Positions 11,191 to 22,592 of a stretch of DNA of 64,000 nucleotides are shown here, in pieces. The translations under genes and the position numbers were made by a program. The stretch's first letter is position 1. Each line of letters begins with the position of its first letter. The stretch is from Gambelia wislizenii (lineage: Eukaryota > Chordata > Lepidosauria > Squamata > Crotaphytidae): the NCBI GenBank assembly GCA_030847615.1, contig JAUMIR010000004.1, positions 276,729,501 through 276,793,500 on the forward strand, given 5' to 3'. The notes beneath the pieces were generated by a model. It was not told the DNA's origin. It did not search any database and saw only the letters and a list, made by a program, of their open reading frames with translations.

Positions 11191-13779
11191 CCTGTCTTTC
11201 TGCCAAAAGATGGCTCTTTAGGCAGAAGACTGTAGCCTGACTCTTTAGGGCAGAGGCTAGAAAATGAAAGCTGCCACGAGTCTCATTTTGCATCGCAACA
11301 GCCCTGGGCTACAAAAGCTCACATTATGTTTTTAAAATCTTGCCCTGCTTCACAAGAAAGCAACAAATCCTTGTTTTGGCCTGCCACATTCTTAAGAATT
11401 TCTGCTCCAGTTGTCTTCCTTTCACCTCCCTTCTGACCAGCCCATCATCTTTATGGATTGTGGATGCTGAGTAGAACTGTACAATTCCAAAGAAACCAAG
11501 TATATCAAACTCTTATTTATTTATTTGGATGTTTTTAGCTACTGAGAAATGTAAGAGTGCACAACAGTCTGTCAGTCAAGAATTAATTACTGTAATGCTT
11601 CCTTGGCAGGTACTTCTTAAAATATGTTGTCTCTCCTCCAAACTGATGTTGATTGTTACCTACATAGGACTTCATCAGCACTCTGCTTCCACTTTATGCA
11701 AATTTTGCACTTATAATTTTAAAAGGGTAAAAAGCAAATCAATTTTGGAACACTCCAGCATACCAAAAGACAGAATTTCTGTCTATCTCTGACAGTGGTC
11801 AAGATTATTTGCTTTCCATAATATTACTTCATTCTGTGTTTGCACATTAAACCTGCAGCAGCTCCTTCCTAGTTTACCAAAATAGATTGATTCAGACTGT
11901 GGAGAAATTTATTCAGTATCTTGTTTTTCCCCCTCACTTTGAATATTCATTTATTTATACTCAGATTTTTTGCTGATGCTTGTCTCAGATAAATAAACAA
12001 ATAAATAAATGGTCATTTGTTGCAGGAAAAACATGCTGTAGCAGTTTAGGATGACAGAAATGTGGAAAGTAGTCATCACTGCTCAAACACCACTGACATA
12101 GATATCACATTGCCACACCAAAAACATATCCAAAGACCACAGGTCTTAGTATCTATGGCCACATATGTCCAAAACACTTTTCAGCAGGATGTAAAAATAT
12201 GCAGCATTCAGGGAGGATTAATTTTCAGGGCTATCTTTATGGATGATGTAGATAATACACCACAACCAGGGATTTCAGAGATGATGACATGTTGAATTCC
12301 ACATATGACACAGTACAGATGACATGATCTTGCCCACTGCATGTCCAGTGTTCTCATGTGGAGGATACCTAAAGATTCAATTACATTTATTTTCTCTCCC
12401 CACCCTGTGCTGTTATTGTATGTATGTAATGTAATGTATTGCTGCATGCATAGACAGTTCAGTGGATCACTACTATGAATGGCAGGGGTATGAGCACCTC
12501 CTGAATGTCATCCAGTCCTACCCCTCCACTTGACACAGATCTCAGGCAGGAGAAAGAAACAACACTCTGTTGAGACTACACCAATTCTGCATGCATGGAT
12601 TCTATACTCATAGTGTGGAAGACCCATATGTCAAACCATTCTAAGAACCATGGGTCAATATATATATATATATATTTTTTTCCTGCTTGCATATGGCAAC
12701 TGCTGTGGTATTAAATAGCTGAAGAGAGAATGTCTGAAGAGCATGTGCTTGGCCTGAAGATAGTGCAAAGCTCAACCCTTGATACGCTCAGTTCAAGCAC
12801 TACATTGCAGGAGATGGGAAAGACTGTCTACCAAGGAAAACTGTCACCTGGGCTAGATACAGGACTAGATGGATAAAATCTGACTGGTTATGTTTTTACT
12901 CACTTTCATGCATATGTATAATAGCTGGGGATTGTGTAGAATCTCAGCTTTTATTTGACACACAAACATGAAGAAAAATTACATTGCAATTGATAAATGT
13001 TTGAGAGACAAAAGAAATGGAGAACATAATGCAGCATTTCCACTGGAATAAAATTCAGAACTTTTATTAATAATCACTATATATAAGTTCAGTGAGATTG
13101 ACTCCTAAGTAAGTTTGTAGAGTATTTGCAGCCTTAATCTTTACTATTCACTTGTTCATGGGCTAAAGTAACACACATCAGGCTTCTAACAACAGCTTGT
13201 CTTCACTTTCTCTTCTAATTGCCTTTTGCAGTCTTAGGGGACAGAGATAACTTCTTAATAGGAAAACTTTAGAACAGGAAAACTATATTTGGCATCAGTG
13301 TCAGCTTTTCAACCTACTCACATTCACTAATCAATATTTCTTTCCTCTTTCTAACATTTCAGGAAACCCTCACATCCTGGGATCTAAACTAGAGGTCACA
13401 GTTTGTTTTGAATCTGCACTGGGAAACCAAATGCCATGTAAGCCTCAAGTATGGATGATAGAATGAATTTAAAAATCTGTTACAAAATGACTACACAGTT
13501 ATAACACACCTTTTCAGTTTTCTTTTCAGTCTGATCAAAAGCTTCTCTGTGATGGATTAAAAATGACATTTACACAATGATAGTGTATTCTCACAATGCC
13601 AGCATCTTCCAATACATTGCCAGCATATTTTATTTCACTATTAAACAAACTCACAAAAGGAGATTTTTTTTAAAAAATAAACCCTGCCATTGTTATTCCC
13701 TCTATGTTATTTTATTTCCCCATCGTTTGTGTGTGTGTGGGGGATATCTAGCAGTTTGTCTTGAACAAAAAGTTTGTTC
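11191..13779. other. Single-copy AT-rich DNA, no gene seen
   Basis: No mobile element or exon was identified. A (AAAT)n run lies at 11993-12011 and a TA run at 12658-12676. Confidence 0.45.
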
Positions 13780-14230
13780 TTCTCTTTTTCTATTGGAGAA
13801 ATGCATGATAATTATTCTTCTGCACCTGCCTAATGGGGCTGAAGTAATTCAATTGTCATATTGGTGTAGATTGTTGCTTTGTGTAATGTATCACCCCTGC
13901 TGTTTCTCTTTTAAAAAAATTCTGTACTCTTCCATTATTCAGCAAGGCCTAATGATTGCTACAGCATTTGCACAGGCTGCACTATTTTGATTTTAATTGA
14001 CTTCACTCTTTTAATTAAATACATTTGGTTTTTAACACCGTTGTTGACATGCATGGTTTTGTCTTTATCAGTAGTTTCTTCCATTTGCTTTCAAGTGTCT
14101 ATGGACATTTTGTTTAGATTCATTTTAAGAACTGAAGGAGATACACATAATATGAACATTTGTATTTGTAAAAGGCTTAGACAAGTTAAAGATTACACTG
14201 AATGTGCTGATTTTGAGCAGCTCTGATTTA
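13780..14230. promoter_or_regulatory. Candidate conserved non-coding element
   Basis: A repeat-free stretch with CCTAATGGGGC, AAGTAATTCAATTGTC, GCCTAATGATTGC, TTTAATTGACTTC and TTAATTAAAT, all with homeodomain-like cores. The longest frames here have no recognisable domain. The appearance is that of an enhancer-type conserved element. Conservation could not be tested. Confidence 0.35.
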
Positions 14231-16224
14231 AGGAAACCCCAACATATAGCACACAATAAAATCTGTGATATATTCATTTATATGTATAGTTTAAATTATT
14301 ATTTATCATTTCAGCTGAATCTTAGTGTATGTATACAGTAGTTGTGATAAAGTCAGCACAAGTATACAAGACTATATGATAAATAGGCTTGTGTCCAAAC
14401 TCACCTCTCACTCATCTTACAACAAATTCTAAAAAAATATTGTGAAAGTATTGTTTTTGTAGAATAGACACACATAATGTCAATTTTAAAATGTTGCTCT
14501 CCAAAAATAGTAAATGTGATTTTTAAGAAGATAGTGAGTTCTACCCATTGATGACTTTGCTGTGATATCATTAAATCATTTTTTACTGTTTTATACTATT
14601 ATTATTTTATACTACATTATTAATGCAGGGTTTATCACAGATGTTATGCCATTTAAAGCTACTACTCCCCCCTTTTATTTTTCATCTCAAAAACCACTTA
14701 CAGAACCCATGTAAGTATCTTTTTAAAAAAAATAAGCATTGTTCAATGGAGTGCAATAACTTGCCTACAAATAAAACAACTCAACCTTTTTTTGTACATG
14801 TGATCATGTTCAACATATACAGCAATGGTCTACATGAATGCAAATGTGCATACTGTTACAAGATACACTGGATAAATATGAATTGCAAGTAGACCTTGAT
14901 GCTTAAGGCAGGGAGCTGCCTCTTGCCAGGGTCTACACACACTGAAAAGAGACATATTGGAAAGGTAGGGCAGTGAAAATCATGGATTCCTGCCCATTTT
15001 GGAGAATTCAGGCCTCATTTTGAAGTACAAACTAGAAATTCCCTCCCTCGTGCTGATAAGGAAATGGTCTCATTGAGAGCAATCAATGCTTAATTGTCTT
15101 GTTTGCCTCCACTGAATGGAGAACCTGATAAACTGGCTCAGACTGGTACCCCCCCACACACACACTGTAAGGTATTTTGCAGTTTCCACAGATGTTGGAC
15201 AATCCTATTTGGATTTGAAGGAGGGCAACGGTCTCTACTTGATTGGCACTGTCTCATGTGTGCAACTCCATTGTTCATTTCCCCAGACCATCTAAGAGTC
15301 ATTACCAGAGCCCAGAGTGTGAAAAGCCGGGGTCATATTCACAGCTGTCCTTTGCACACAAGCCACAGGCTTTACACTCATCACTCTAAGCACATAGGGC
15401 CTTTCAAACCCTCCAATAGAATAACTTCATGTGTTGCCATACCAGAGGTGTCCCTTTACTCCAGGTGACAGCTCCCACATTAGAAAAGGGCTATATAGGC
15501 CAGAGAAAGAAAGTCTTTCTATCCACACTCTTTTTTTCTAGAAGCTCACTCTTCAAAAGCTTGCTCTCCAGAGATCTCCATCCTCCATGTGGTCCTGTTT
15601 CTCAGCTGCCCTGATCTTCAACCACCCAGCTTCTTCTTTGCATCAGAGGGTGAGACACAGAGGGTGTGTCTTATTCTCTAGTTCCTTATGCGTAGCTGCA
15701 TCCCTTTAGTTCCCTTAGGTCAGGAGTAGGTTTTTAACACCCATGCCATTGTTCCCCTATTTTTCCATTGAGAAAGTGCTATTAACAGCTTATACTGAAT
15801 ATAGACTATTCTGTTGGCCTCTACTGCTATCTTTTTCTGTCTTTTTAATAAAGAAACATTTGTTTTTGCTGCAAAATTAGCTTGTCCTCAACCTGATTTC
15901 TTCCCTTCTACCTCAATTTTACTTGCAATCACTATGGTTAATTGTCTGTTTTTAAAACCCTTAGCCTGTAAGGTCCTACAGAGAGTTAGTGCCTGGGGAG
16001 CTTCCCCACCCCTGACAAGCAGTAAACCCAGTGCTCTTAACATTATCTTTTGTCATAGAATGAAGGTGTTGTCAACTTTGCTAATCACATTTTAGGGTAG
16101 GAATGGCTGAACATTTTGTTTCCTTTGTAAAAATAAGAAATTATGGATATTTTGTACATTTCTGCATATTCCAGTTTTGGGGCGGAGGCTTGTGATTAAA
16201 AAAAATAGATGTAGAAGAAACCAA
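14231..16224. other. Mostly single-copy DNA, unassigned
   Basis: A 124-residue plus-strand frame at 15094-15468 has no recognisable domain and no coding context, so I treat it as chance. Nothing else was identified. Confidence 0.4.
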
Positions 16225-16798
16225 GGAGATTATCAGATGCAGCAAATGTGGTGTGATCATGATGCCAGCGGAATGCAAAAGGACCCCAATATCAGATTAT
16301 GCCATCCTTTTGTGTTCTGCTGGCATTATGCTAATGTACCTTTTTATTGACAGCTGAAGCCATCAAGAGATCCACTGTGATGCTTTTGTGCCAGCATTGC
16401 CAGTGTGTGAAACCTCAGGCCATTTAAATCATGTCACTATAGTGAGAATGGACGGTGCAGCACAAACACTTCCAGTTGAGGTTGGGACATCTAGGTAAGT
16501 GTTGCTCTTTTTATGACTCTGCCTGGGTTACTTGGGACTTTTACAGCATGTGAATATGCTTTGTGTAACTTTTTATGTGTTTGTTTTGTTTTTATTTTTG
16601 AATTTACCGCACAACAAAGTCTCACAGGATTTTGAACAAGAAAGTGAATGGGGCTCCGTTCACTTCCTCTTTAATGCCAGGGCTGCCTTTGCTGGGAAAA
16701 GAAGATAAGTGCGTTGGGTAGCATTCTTCTGCCGGCATGAATTTTTTTTTAATGCCAGCAAAAGAACATTTTAAAAGGATTGCAAGACTGATAGATTC
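16225..16798. mobile_element. Family A DNA transposon copy
   Basis: The left end GGAGATTATCAGATGCAGCA matches the copy at 323. The internal GAAGCCATCAAGAGATCCAC and GGGACATCTAGGTAAGTG blocks match the copies at 42264 and 46531. The right end is degraded (AGACTGATAGATTC). A block near 16728 (TTCTGCCGGCATGAATTT...AATGCCAGCAAAAGAA) forms a subterminal hairpin, also seen near 47815. Confidence 0.7.
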
Positions 16799-16909
16799 AG
16801 TGATCTGGGCTCAGAGTGCTAAGTGCCAACATTTAAAAGACTGGATTTGTATCCCTGTATGTCACATCATGTTGTGAGAGCTTCACTAGCTACTAGTCAG
16901 GTTATGAGC

Positions 16910-17390
16910 AGAATTCATATTGCTAGTTATGACTTATAAAGTCCTATTCAGCTCAAGTATACATTGTCTGAATGACTATATCCTTCCACATGAACCTGCC
17001 TGGACTTTGACACCTATGGGGATGCTCTTTCCTTGGTTTCTTCTACCCCACAACCATGCCAGGGGAAACATGAGAGAGACTTTTCTTGGTGGCCACTCCC
17101 ACACCCTGGAACTTCCTTCACTGTCATCCTTCCACAAACAGGCAAGGACTTTTTTTTAATTCAGGTAGGTTTTCTGCAACATACCAGTTGATCATGAAGG
17201 AAAAATTACCAGATGGGTGCTTTCCCATCTCTTATTGATATGTTTTAAATTGTATTTATATTTTTGCTTTAAATTATATTTTTAATCAAATGGTGCTTTA
17301 ATGCTTGAATTTGTCTATGTTTTAATTGGGTTTTCTTCAGTCTTGTACTAGGTTCCTTTTTGAGATGATTTAGTTCCTTGAGTTCCTTTT
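16910..17390 (+). mobile_element. L2/CR1-type LINE 3' fragment
   Basis: The sequence around 17090-17170 (GGTGGCCACTCCCACACCCTGG, then CACTGTCATCCTTCCACAAA and CAGGCAAGGACTTTTT) corresponds to the WNxLP...PSLSSFRRQ...KTFLF end of L2-related reverse transcriptase proteins, with stops and small shifts. The downstream 200 bp of TTTTAAATTG-type sequence is like the matching 3' UTR. 5'-truncated. Confidence 0.6.
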
Positions 17391-17564
17391 TGAAATGATT
17401 CAACAATATTCAGGAAAGAAAGAACTTGAGATTTTGTTTTGTTTTTTAATCTGAATGCAGGAGAAAATTAAACTGGCATATTTTTGATTTCTGCTTAGGA
17501 GAAAGTGGGGTCTAGGAAGTCCAAGTTTCTCTCCTGATTGTGTGTGTAGGATGCAGTCACAGGA

Positions 17565-17612
17565 AGGGAAATATATATACAGTAGAGATGTGAAATATGT
17601 ATACAGTAGAGA
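17565..17612. repeat. Short direct duplication
   Basis: The unit TATACAGTAGAGATGTG occurs twice about 25 bp apart, immediately before the SINE. It may be local slippage or an imperfect trace of the SINE insertion event. Confidence 0.6.
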
Positions 17613-17850
17613 TGTGGGAACCAGCATTGTGTAGTGGTTTAAGCAATGGATTATGACTGAAGAACAGGGTACAAATCCCTACTTGGCCATGGAAACCCAC
17701 TAGGTGACCCTGGGCAAGACACACTCTCTCAGCCTCAGACGAAGGCAAAGGCAAACCCCTTCTGAACAAATTTTGCCAAGAAAACACAATGATAGGTTCG
17801 TCTTAGAGTCGCCATGAGTCGGAAATAACTTGAAGGCACACAACAACAGA
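17613..17850 (+). mobile_element. tRNA-derived SINE with Bov-B-like tail (Sauria/Squam type)
   Basis: The head contains an A-box-like TAGTGGTTTAAGC and a B-box-like GGTACAAATCC at tRNA spacing, giving an internal RNA polymerase III promoter. The conserved middle reads CCATGGAAACCCACTAGGTG and GGGCAAGACACACTCTCTCA. The tail reads GTCGCCATGAGTCGGAAATA and CTTGAAGGCACACAACAACA, related to the 3' end of Bov-B LINEs, which are thought to mobilise this SINE. Bov-B itself is present at about 7.2 kb. Confidence 0.85.
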
Positions 17851-19667
17851 AATTTGAAGAATATTTGCACAATTTCCCATTCTTGATGAGAGAGGCTGTT
17901 TCAAGATGTCAAGAAATTGTCAGCCTCAGTGATGAAAAAAGAGAAGGAGCATTTTCTTTTCTTTTCTTTTTGTCAAGATTTCTGTAATGTGCCCGGAAAC
18001 ATCCTTGTTCAAAACTACTGGTTTTTTTTTTTTTTTATTAACAAGCAAAGCACAAACATACAACAAGCACAGAACAAATGGCTGATTGATGGAAGAGATA
18101 CACACCACCCATCTGAGGTTTCCAATTTTTAAAAACCCATGCAACAATTTCTATAGTTTTGAGTAGCTATTGTAATTTTATGCAATTGTGCTACCGAATA
18201 GCAAACATTGTTCTTACATGTGCAAAAGCTCTCAGTGAAAAAGGCAGCAGATATCTCACAAGGACAGAAATCATGTGGTTTCTCAATCTCATGTGTGAGA
18301 ACAAGATAAGAGAGTTTAACATGCCTAGTGTACAGAGATGTGGGAATACAGACACAGTTCTCACATGCTTTTTCATATTGGGAAACAAAGAGCATTGTAG
18401 CTCCAGGTGAACACAGTAAGCTGTCTTTCAGCAGTTACCAAAGGCAAATCTAAACCCAGGCAGTCAGGTGAATCAAGGGCATCAATGAGCACCAATCTAT
18501 GCACATTTAGAAAATGCACATATTCTGTCAAGAGAAAGTGTTTGAATTTCACAAGTAAAGGACTAGTCCATTACCCAGGAAAGCCAGCGTACTGAGATGG
18601 ATACTTAAAGTAGAGGGATAGATATCCTTTACTTGAACAGGACTAAACTGTCATAAAGGCTACTAATACATTTTGCTTAATTGGTTTGTAGATGAGGCTG
18701 CCCTTCCTGTTCACTACAGCAGACTAAATTGGCATTAGCCTCTGTTTATCACTTGAGGAACAAGCTATGAGATACCTAACTGTCTTTTGCAAGAAGTGTG
18801 GCTCCAATGCCTAGGAGACTTAGGACTATTGGGAAAAGAATGTTTATAGTGCATGGCCAGCATGTTCAATAACTGTGAACAATCAAGCTAATTTCATCTG
18901 CACAAAAGGAACGAATCCATAACAAGAATGCCTGGGCAGGAATTGGCAGCTAGCCAGCCAAACATGGAAGTAGGATGAATCGTCCTGGGCTGTAAGGGCT
19001 GGGATGTGGCAGGGGGTGGGGGTTAAGAGAAAGAATGCTTGTCAGGGAGGGGGTGATCTGGACACAATAAATATTTTAACAGTCCGTAAGACATATAAGT
19101 TTGGAAGTTCAAAGTTAACGTTCAAAACAGACAACCTCCGGAGAAAAGCTGCACATCATCTTATTCTTGTGTGGAGAGTGCACAGACATTAGGGGAGCTT
19201 TTTGCATGGATGAGTGCAAATTTTCTGTCTATTCCATGTATTTATCTGTCCATCTTTTCTGAGGTCATTCCTGTGCTAATAGGAGACTGCAAGACATTGA
19301 CTATTCTTTTACTCTGTACCAAGCAAACTCCTGCATCCCTCTTAGAAGGGATTGAAGTATCTGAGAATTTTATAGAGGCTAACACAGGCCAAGGATAGGG
19401 CAGAGTGAGGAGATGATCAGTGACGGTGTGGTGTTGGAGGATGAGGCTGTGTGTATCATGCAACCTGCCTTGTGTCCTAAAAACTAGTCAGTTGGTCTTG
19501 GGTACATTGGAGATTGTCATACCTTCTTTTCTTTTCTATTCTATTCTTTTTGATATGCAAATGGAATGGAATGCTACCCTATTCACCTCAGACAGCATAA
19601 TGTCTTGATTTGGCCCTGACAGGTCAGTTGATTTCAGATCCTTCCCCGTGCCTTAAGTACAAGTCAT
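17851..19667. other. Single-copy DNA, no gene seen
   Basis: No repeat or exon was recognised apart from a T-run at about 18021-18036 and a TTCTATTC run near 19530. Confidence 0.4.
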
Positions 19668-20105
19668 CTGGGGACTTTTCACACTACAGTTGTCCCTCTG
19701 TATCTACAGATTTGGTATCTACAGATTTAAGTATTCACGGCTTGAAAATATTCTTAAAAAAATAATAATCCAAAAAGCAAAACTTGATTTTGCCATCTTA
19801 TATAAGGGACACCACTTTGCTATGCCACTGCATATAATGGGACTTGAGTGGGGTCCTGGAACCAAAACCCAGCAAATATGAAGGGACAACTGTATACAGT
19901 TATAGCACTACGGTTCCACCTTAACTGCCACGGCAACATCCAATAGAATTCTGGATTTGGTCGTTTGGGAGGAATTAGAATTCTCTGGCTGAGAATTCTA
20001 AATGCTTCTCTCCCTAAATGCCAGTCCCAGGATTTCATAGGAGGGAACCATAGTAGTTAAATTTGAATAATAGTGCTACAATTCTGTAGTGTGAAAAGGC
20101 CCCTG
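19668..20105. mobile_element. hAT MITE interrupted by a Tigger MITE
   Basis: The outer ends are CTGGGGACTTTTCACACTA on the left and, reverse-complemented on the right, CAGGGGCCTTTTCACACTAC. The body matches the uninterrupted copy at 45393-45613 (CAGTTATAGCACTACGGTTC, then a GGATTTCATAGGAGGGAACC block). After removal of 19688-19892 and one TA the left end reads CACTATACAGTTATAG, as in the intact copy. Confidence 0.85.
19688..19892. mobile_element. Tigger/pogo-like MITE (nested)
   Basis: Perfect 10-bp ends CAGTTGTCCC and GGGACAACTG, flanked by TA duplications at 19686-19687 and 19893-19894. It inserted at the TATA inside the hAT MITE terminal region. Highly similar to the copy at 54395-54624. 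Confidence 0.9.
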
Positions 20106-20403
20106 GTGTGGAAAAACACCTTTAGGAGAGAAACCTAAAACAGCCTATGGAATGGAGGGAATGACGTGGATCTTTAACAACAGCACTCCATACTCTGGTA
20201 CTTTGTTGTGACCCTTACTTGTACACACATTTTAAAAATTGCCACTACAGTATTTTGAGATTTTCCACAATTTCCCATTAATTTGACCCACCAGCTTTAT
20301 AATTTGTTATCTTCATTAGTGTTATTTTGGTGAAGTTTAAAACATGTATAAGTACCATTGAAGAAACCACCATGATGTAGCTGAAACGAAGTTGAAAGAT
20401 TAA

Positions 20404-20985
20404 AACTTTACAAGATGGTATTACATCGGAAATTTAGAGTCTTAGTGCAAGCCCTCAGATGACTTAGGTTAAACAAGCTACCATCAATACGGTAATGTAT
20501 ATAGTTGCCGTCTTCTTCTTCGAGCGCTGCCATAGCCCTTTGGAGTATCATGCTGAAGAAGATTGTAAATAAAGTTGGAGCAAGAACACAACCTTGCTTC
20601 ACTCCATTAGTTATTAGAAAGGGCTCTGAAAGAGCATTGCCATATCTGACTTGACCGAGCTGGCCCTCGTGTAGCAAGGTAATCATTTTAAGGAATTTGG
20701 GGGGACATCCTAGTCTTTCCAGGATCTGCCACAGACCTTTTCTACTCACAGTGTCAAAGGCTTTGGTGAGGTCAACAAAGGTTACATAGAGTCCCTTGTT
20801 CTGCTCTCTACATTTCTCTTGCAGTTGTCTCAGAGATCTGATGGTAGTTCCCCTTTTCCCCAGCAATTCACAAGGAGTTCATGGAATTTATCATGGAGTG
20901 CATGACCTTCTTTTTTCCAAACTTCAGGTGGGATTCCATCAATAGAGTCCCTTGTTCTGCTCTCTACATTTCTCTTGCAGTTGTC
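20404..20985 (-). pseudogene. Non-LTR LINE reverse transcriptase fragment (inverted half)
   Basis: The minus strand encodes a 152-residue frame with QEKCREQNKGLYVTFVDLTK followed by AFDTVSRKGLW, containing RT motif A (F-V-D-L-x-K-A-F-D). Next come GNALSEPFLITNGVKQGCVL and APTLFTIFF, RT motif B. Upstream (about 20835-20946) is a piece reading IDGIPPEVWKKEG...LVNCWGKGELP, an earlier RT segment. About 50 residues between the two are missing, and a roughly 40-bp stretch (at about 20789-20830 and 20947-20988) is duplicated. The FADD catalytic motif lies beyond the end and is absent. I do not assign a clade. Confidence 0.8.
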
Positions 20986-21405
20986 TAAGAGCAAATACCA
21001 TATCTGCAGCATATCAGGGCAGGGAATGTTTCTAGGATGGAGGACCATCGCCTCCCAAAAACAGTACTCTATGGTGAACTTGCCACAGGTCAGTGTAAGA
21101 GGGGCACTCAAAAAAAAGTGATACAAGGATTCCCTGAAACAACATCTCAGGCTTGGCCAAATTGATCACCAACAATGGTCCACCCTGGCTTCACATCGGG
21201 AGGCATGGAGACGTAATATCCACAATGCTGCAGCTTTATTTGAGAACTCATGCCAAACAAGTCTTGAAGAGAAACGACAATGCAGGAAGAATCACAACCT
21301 GGAAACATCAGACCCGCTGCTGTGCTTTCTGCAACCACACTTGTTTATCTCGAATTTTCAGTCATCAGCGCGCTTGCAGAAAGTGTGGGATAAGTCCTTC
21401 CTGAA
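20986..21405 (+). pseudogene. C-terminal end of the same LINE type, opposite orientation
   Basis: The plus strand reads, across frameshifts, GWRTIASQKQYSMVNLP, then a KDSLKQHLRLGQIDHQQW-like segment and AAALFEN. It ends in a Cys/His finger CAFCNHTCLSRIFSHQRACRK at 21318-21380. That finger (C-x2-C...H-x4-C) closes many vertebrate LINE proteins of the type whose RT lies next door on the minus strand. The junction near 20986 is where orientation flips. Confidence 0.75.
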
Positions 21406-21702
21406 TCTCCATTTGTGAAGAAAAGCCAGAGAGACATGGGAAATCAAGTAGAATAGAAGTTAATTGGAATAAGATTTACATTGTTTGATTGCATAACTTT
21501 ACTTAATTTATCTTCTATTTTGTTTCTCTTTTTTATTCCTTTGCCTCAATATATGTTTACTTTGTAAATCCCTATATTTGCTTTAAATAAATACGGTATA
21601 TATTTTTTTTTAACAACTGTATGGGACAAAATGATAATTAAGCTACAGTATTTTGCTTTGCTTCCATTTAATTGTCCTCAATGTATTCAAGTGGGCAAAT
21701 GA

Positions 21703-22395
21703 CAGAGGGATTGTCTAAATGGTGAAAATATACCTCATAGAATTTGAGGAGAATATCTTTTGTCATAATGGGATCCTGCATCATTTTGCTGTATTTGAAA
21801 GGAGAGGGTCCAAAATTGCTATATACATCACAGGAAAAATATTCAGGGCTTTTCCTGAAGTTTTAAAAATAACTGTGATGGAAATGCACATTCCTGCTTA
21901 TTGGGACAACTGATTTGCTTTGCTGCTCTTTCTTGATAAAAGCAGAAGTGAAAAGCTGATTGGTCGGCAGTGCCCACAACCACCACGTTGAATTTTTGCT
22001 GCAGTGATCATGCACTGAGGTGACAAACCAGCCTCTCTCTTTTTGTTGATTTAAGCAGAAGGCTGCACTTCTGCACCTTGGATTTGCTTTTGTAAAAAAT
22101 ACTGTTCAGCAGCGGCACCTGATGAGAATAAAAATGTGAGTCGTTCACTCGCACCCCCAATCTTGATTTGCAGGCATGCCCATTTGAACATCAAACATGA
22201 TTGGAAATTAATGTTTCTTTTTTGTTTGTCATTTTATATTTTAAAACAACAATAAAAATATTTTTGGGGGAAAAATACTGATAGCTTTCCATACCTGTGC
22301 TCTTGGAAATAAAACTGTGGAGATAAATGAAAGCTACTGCAAATTGGCATTGCTGCACACCAATCCACATTTTATTGCCTCGTATAGACAAGCCC
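21703..22395. mobile_element. Non-autonomous DNA transposon, family B
   Basis: Ends are GGGATTGTCTAAATGGTGAA on the left and, reverse-complemented on the right, GGGCTTGTCTATACGAGGCA. The interior aligns with the copy at 33264: matching blocks include AAAGCTGATTGG, AATAAAAATGTGAGTCGT versus AATAAAAATGTGTGTCAT, and TTGCAGGCATGCCCATTTG. No transposase remains. The GGGC-TGTCTA-type ends resemble hAT termini, but the superfamily is a guess. Confidence 0.65.
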
Positions 22396-22592
22396 AAAGT
22401 GTATAGAGTGATATTAATGTTGATGCATTTTAAGAATGCAGCTTTTTGTAGACACTTGAGAAATCTTTTATTATATTCCCTGATTAATGATTTAGGTAAT
22501 TAAAAAAAATACAGTTCTTGACTCAAGGCCTCACTAACATACTTGAACAGTTTATCTTTGTGCTCACCAATGGCTCCTGTTCATCCTGGAGA

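Noticed and set aside
13577..13990. 137-residue open frame
   Set aside because: No domain or splice-site context; composition is typical of AT-rich chance frames, and it overlaps a block that looks non-coding.
15094..15468. 124-residue frame rich in His and Cys
   Set aside because: The His/Cys spacing does not fit a zinc-finger array and there is no supporting context.
16494..16502. AGGTAAGTG splice-donor-like site, recurring at about 42545 and 47600
   Set aside because: It recurs because it belongs to the family A transposon, not because of exons.
17613..17700. Possible tRNA gene
   Set aside because: Box A and B words are present, but the rest matches a tRNA-derived SINE with a Bov-B-like tail and no intact tRNA fold was seen.
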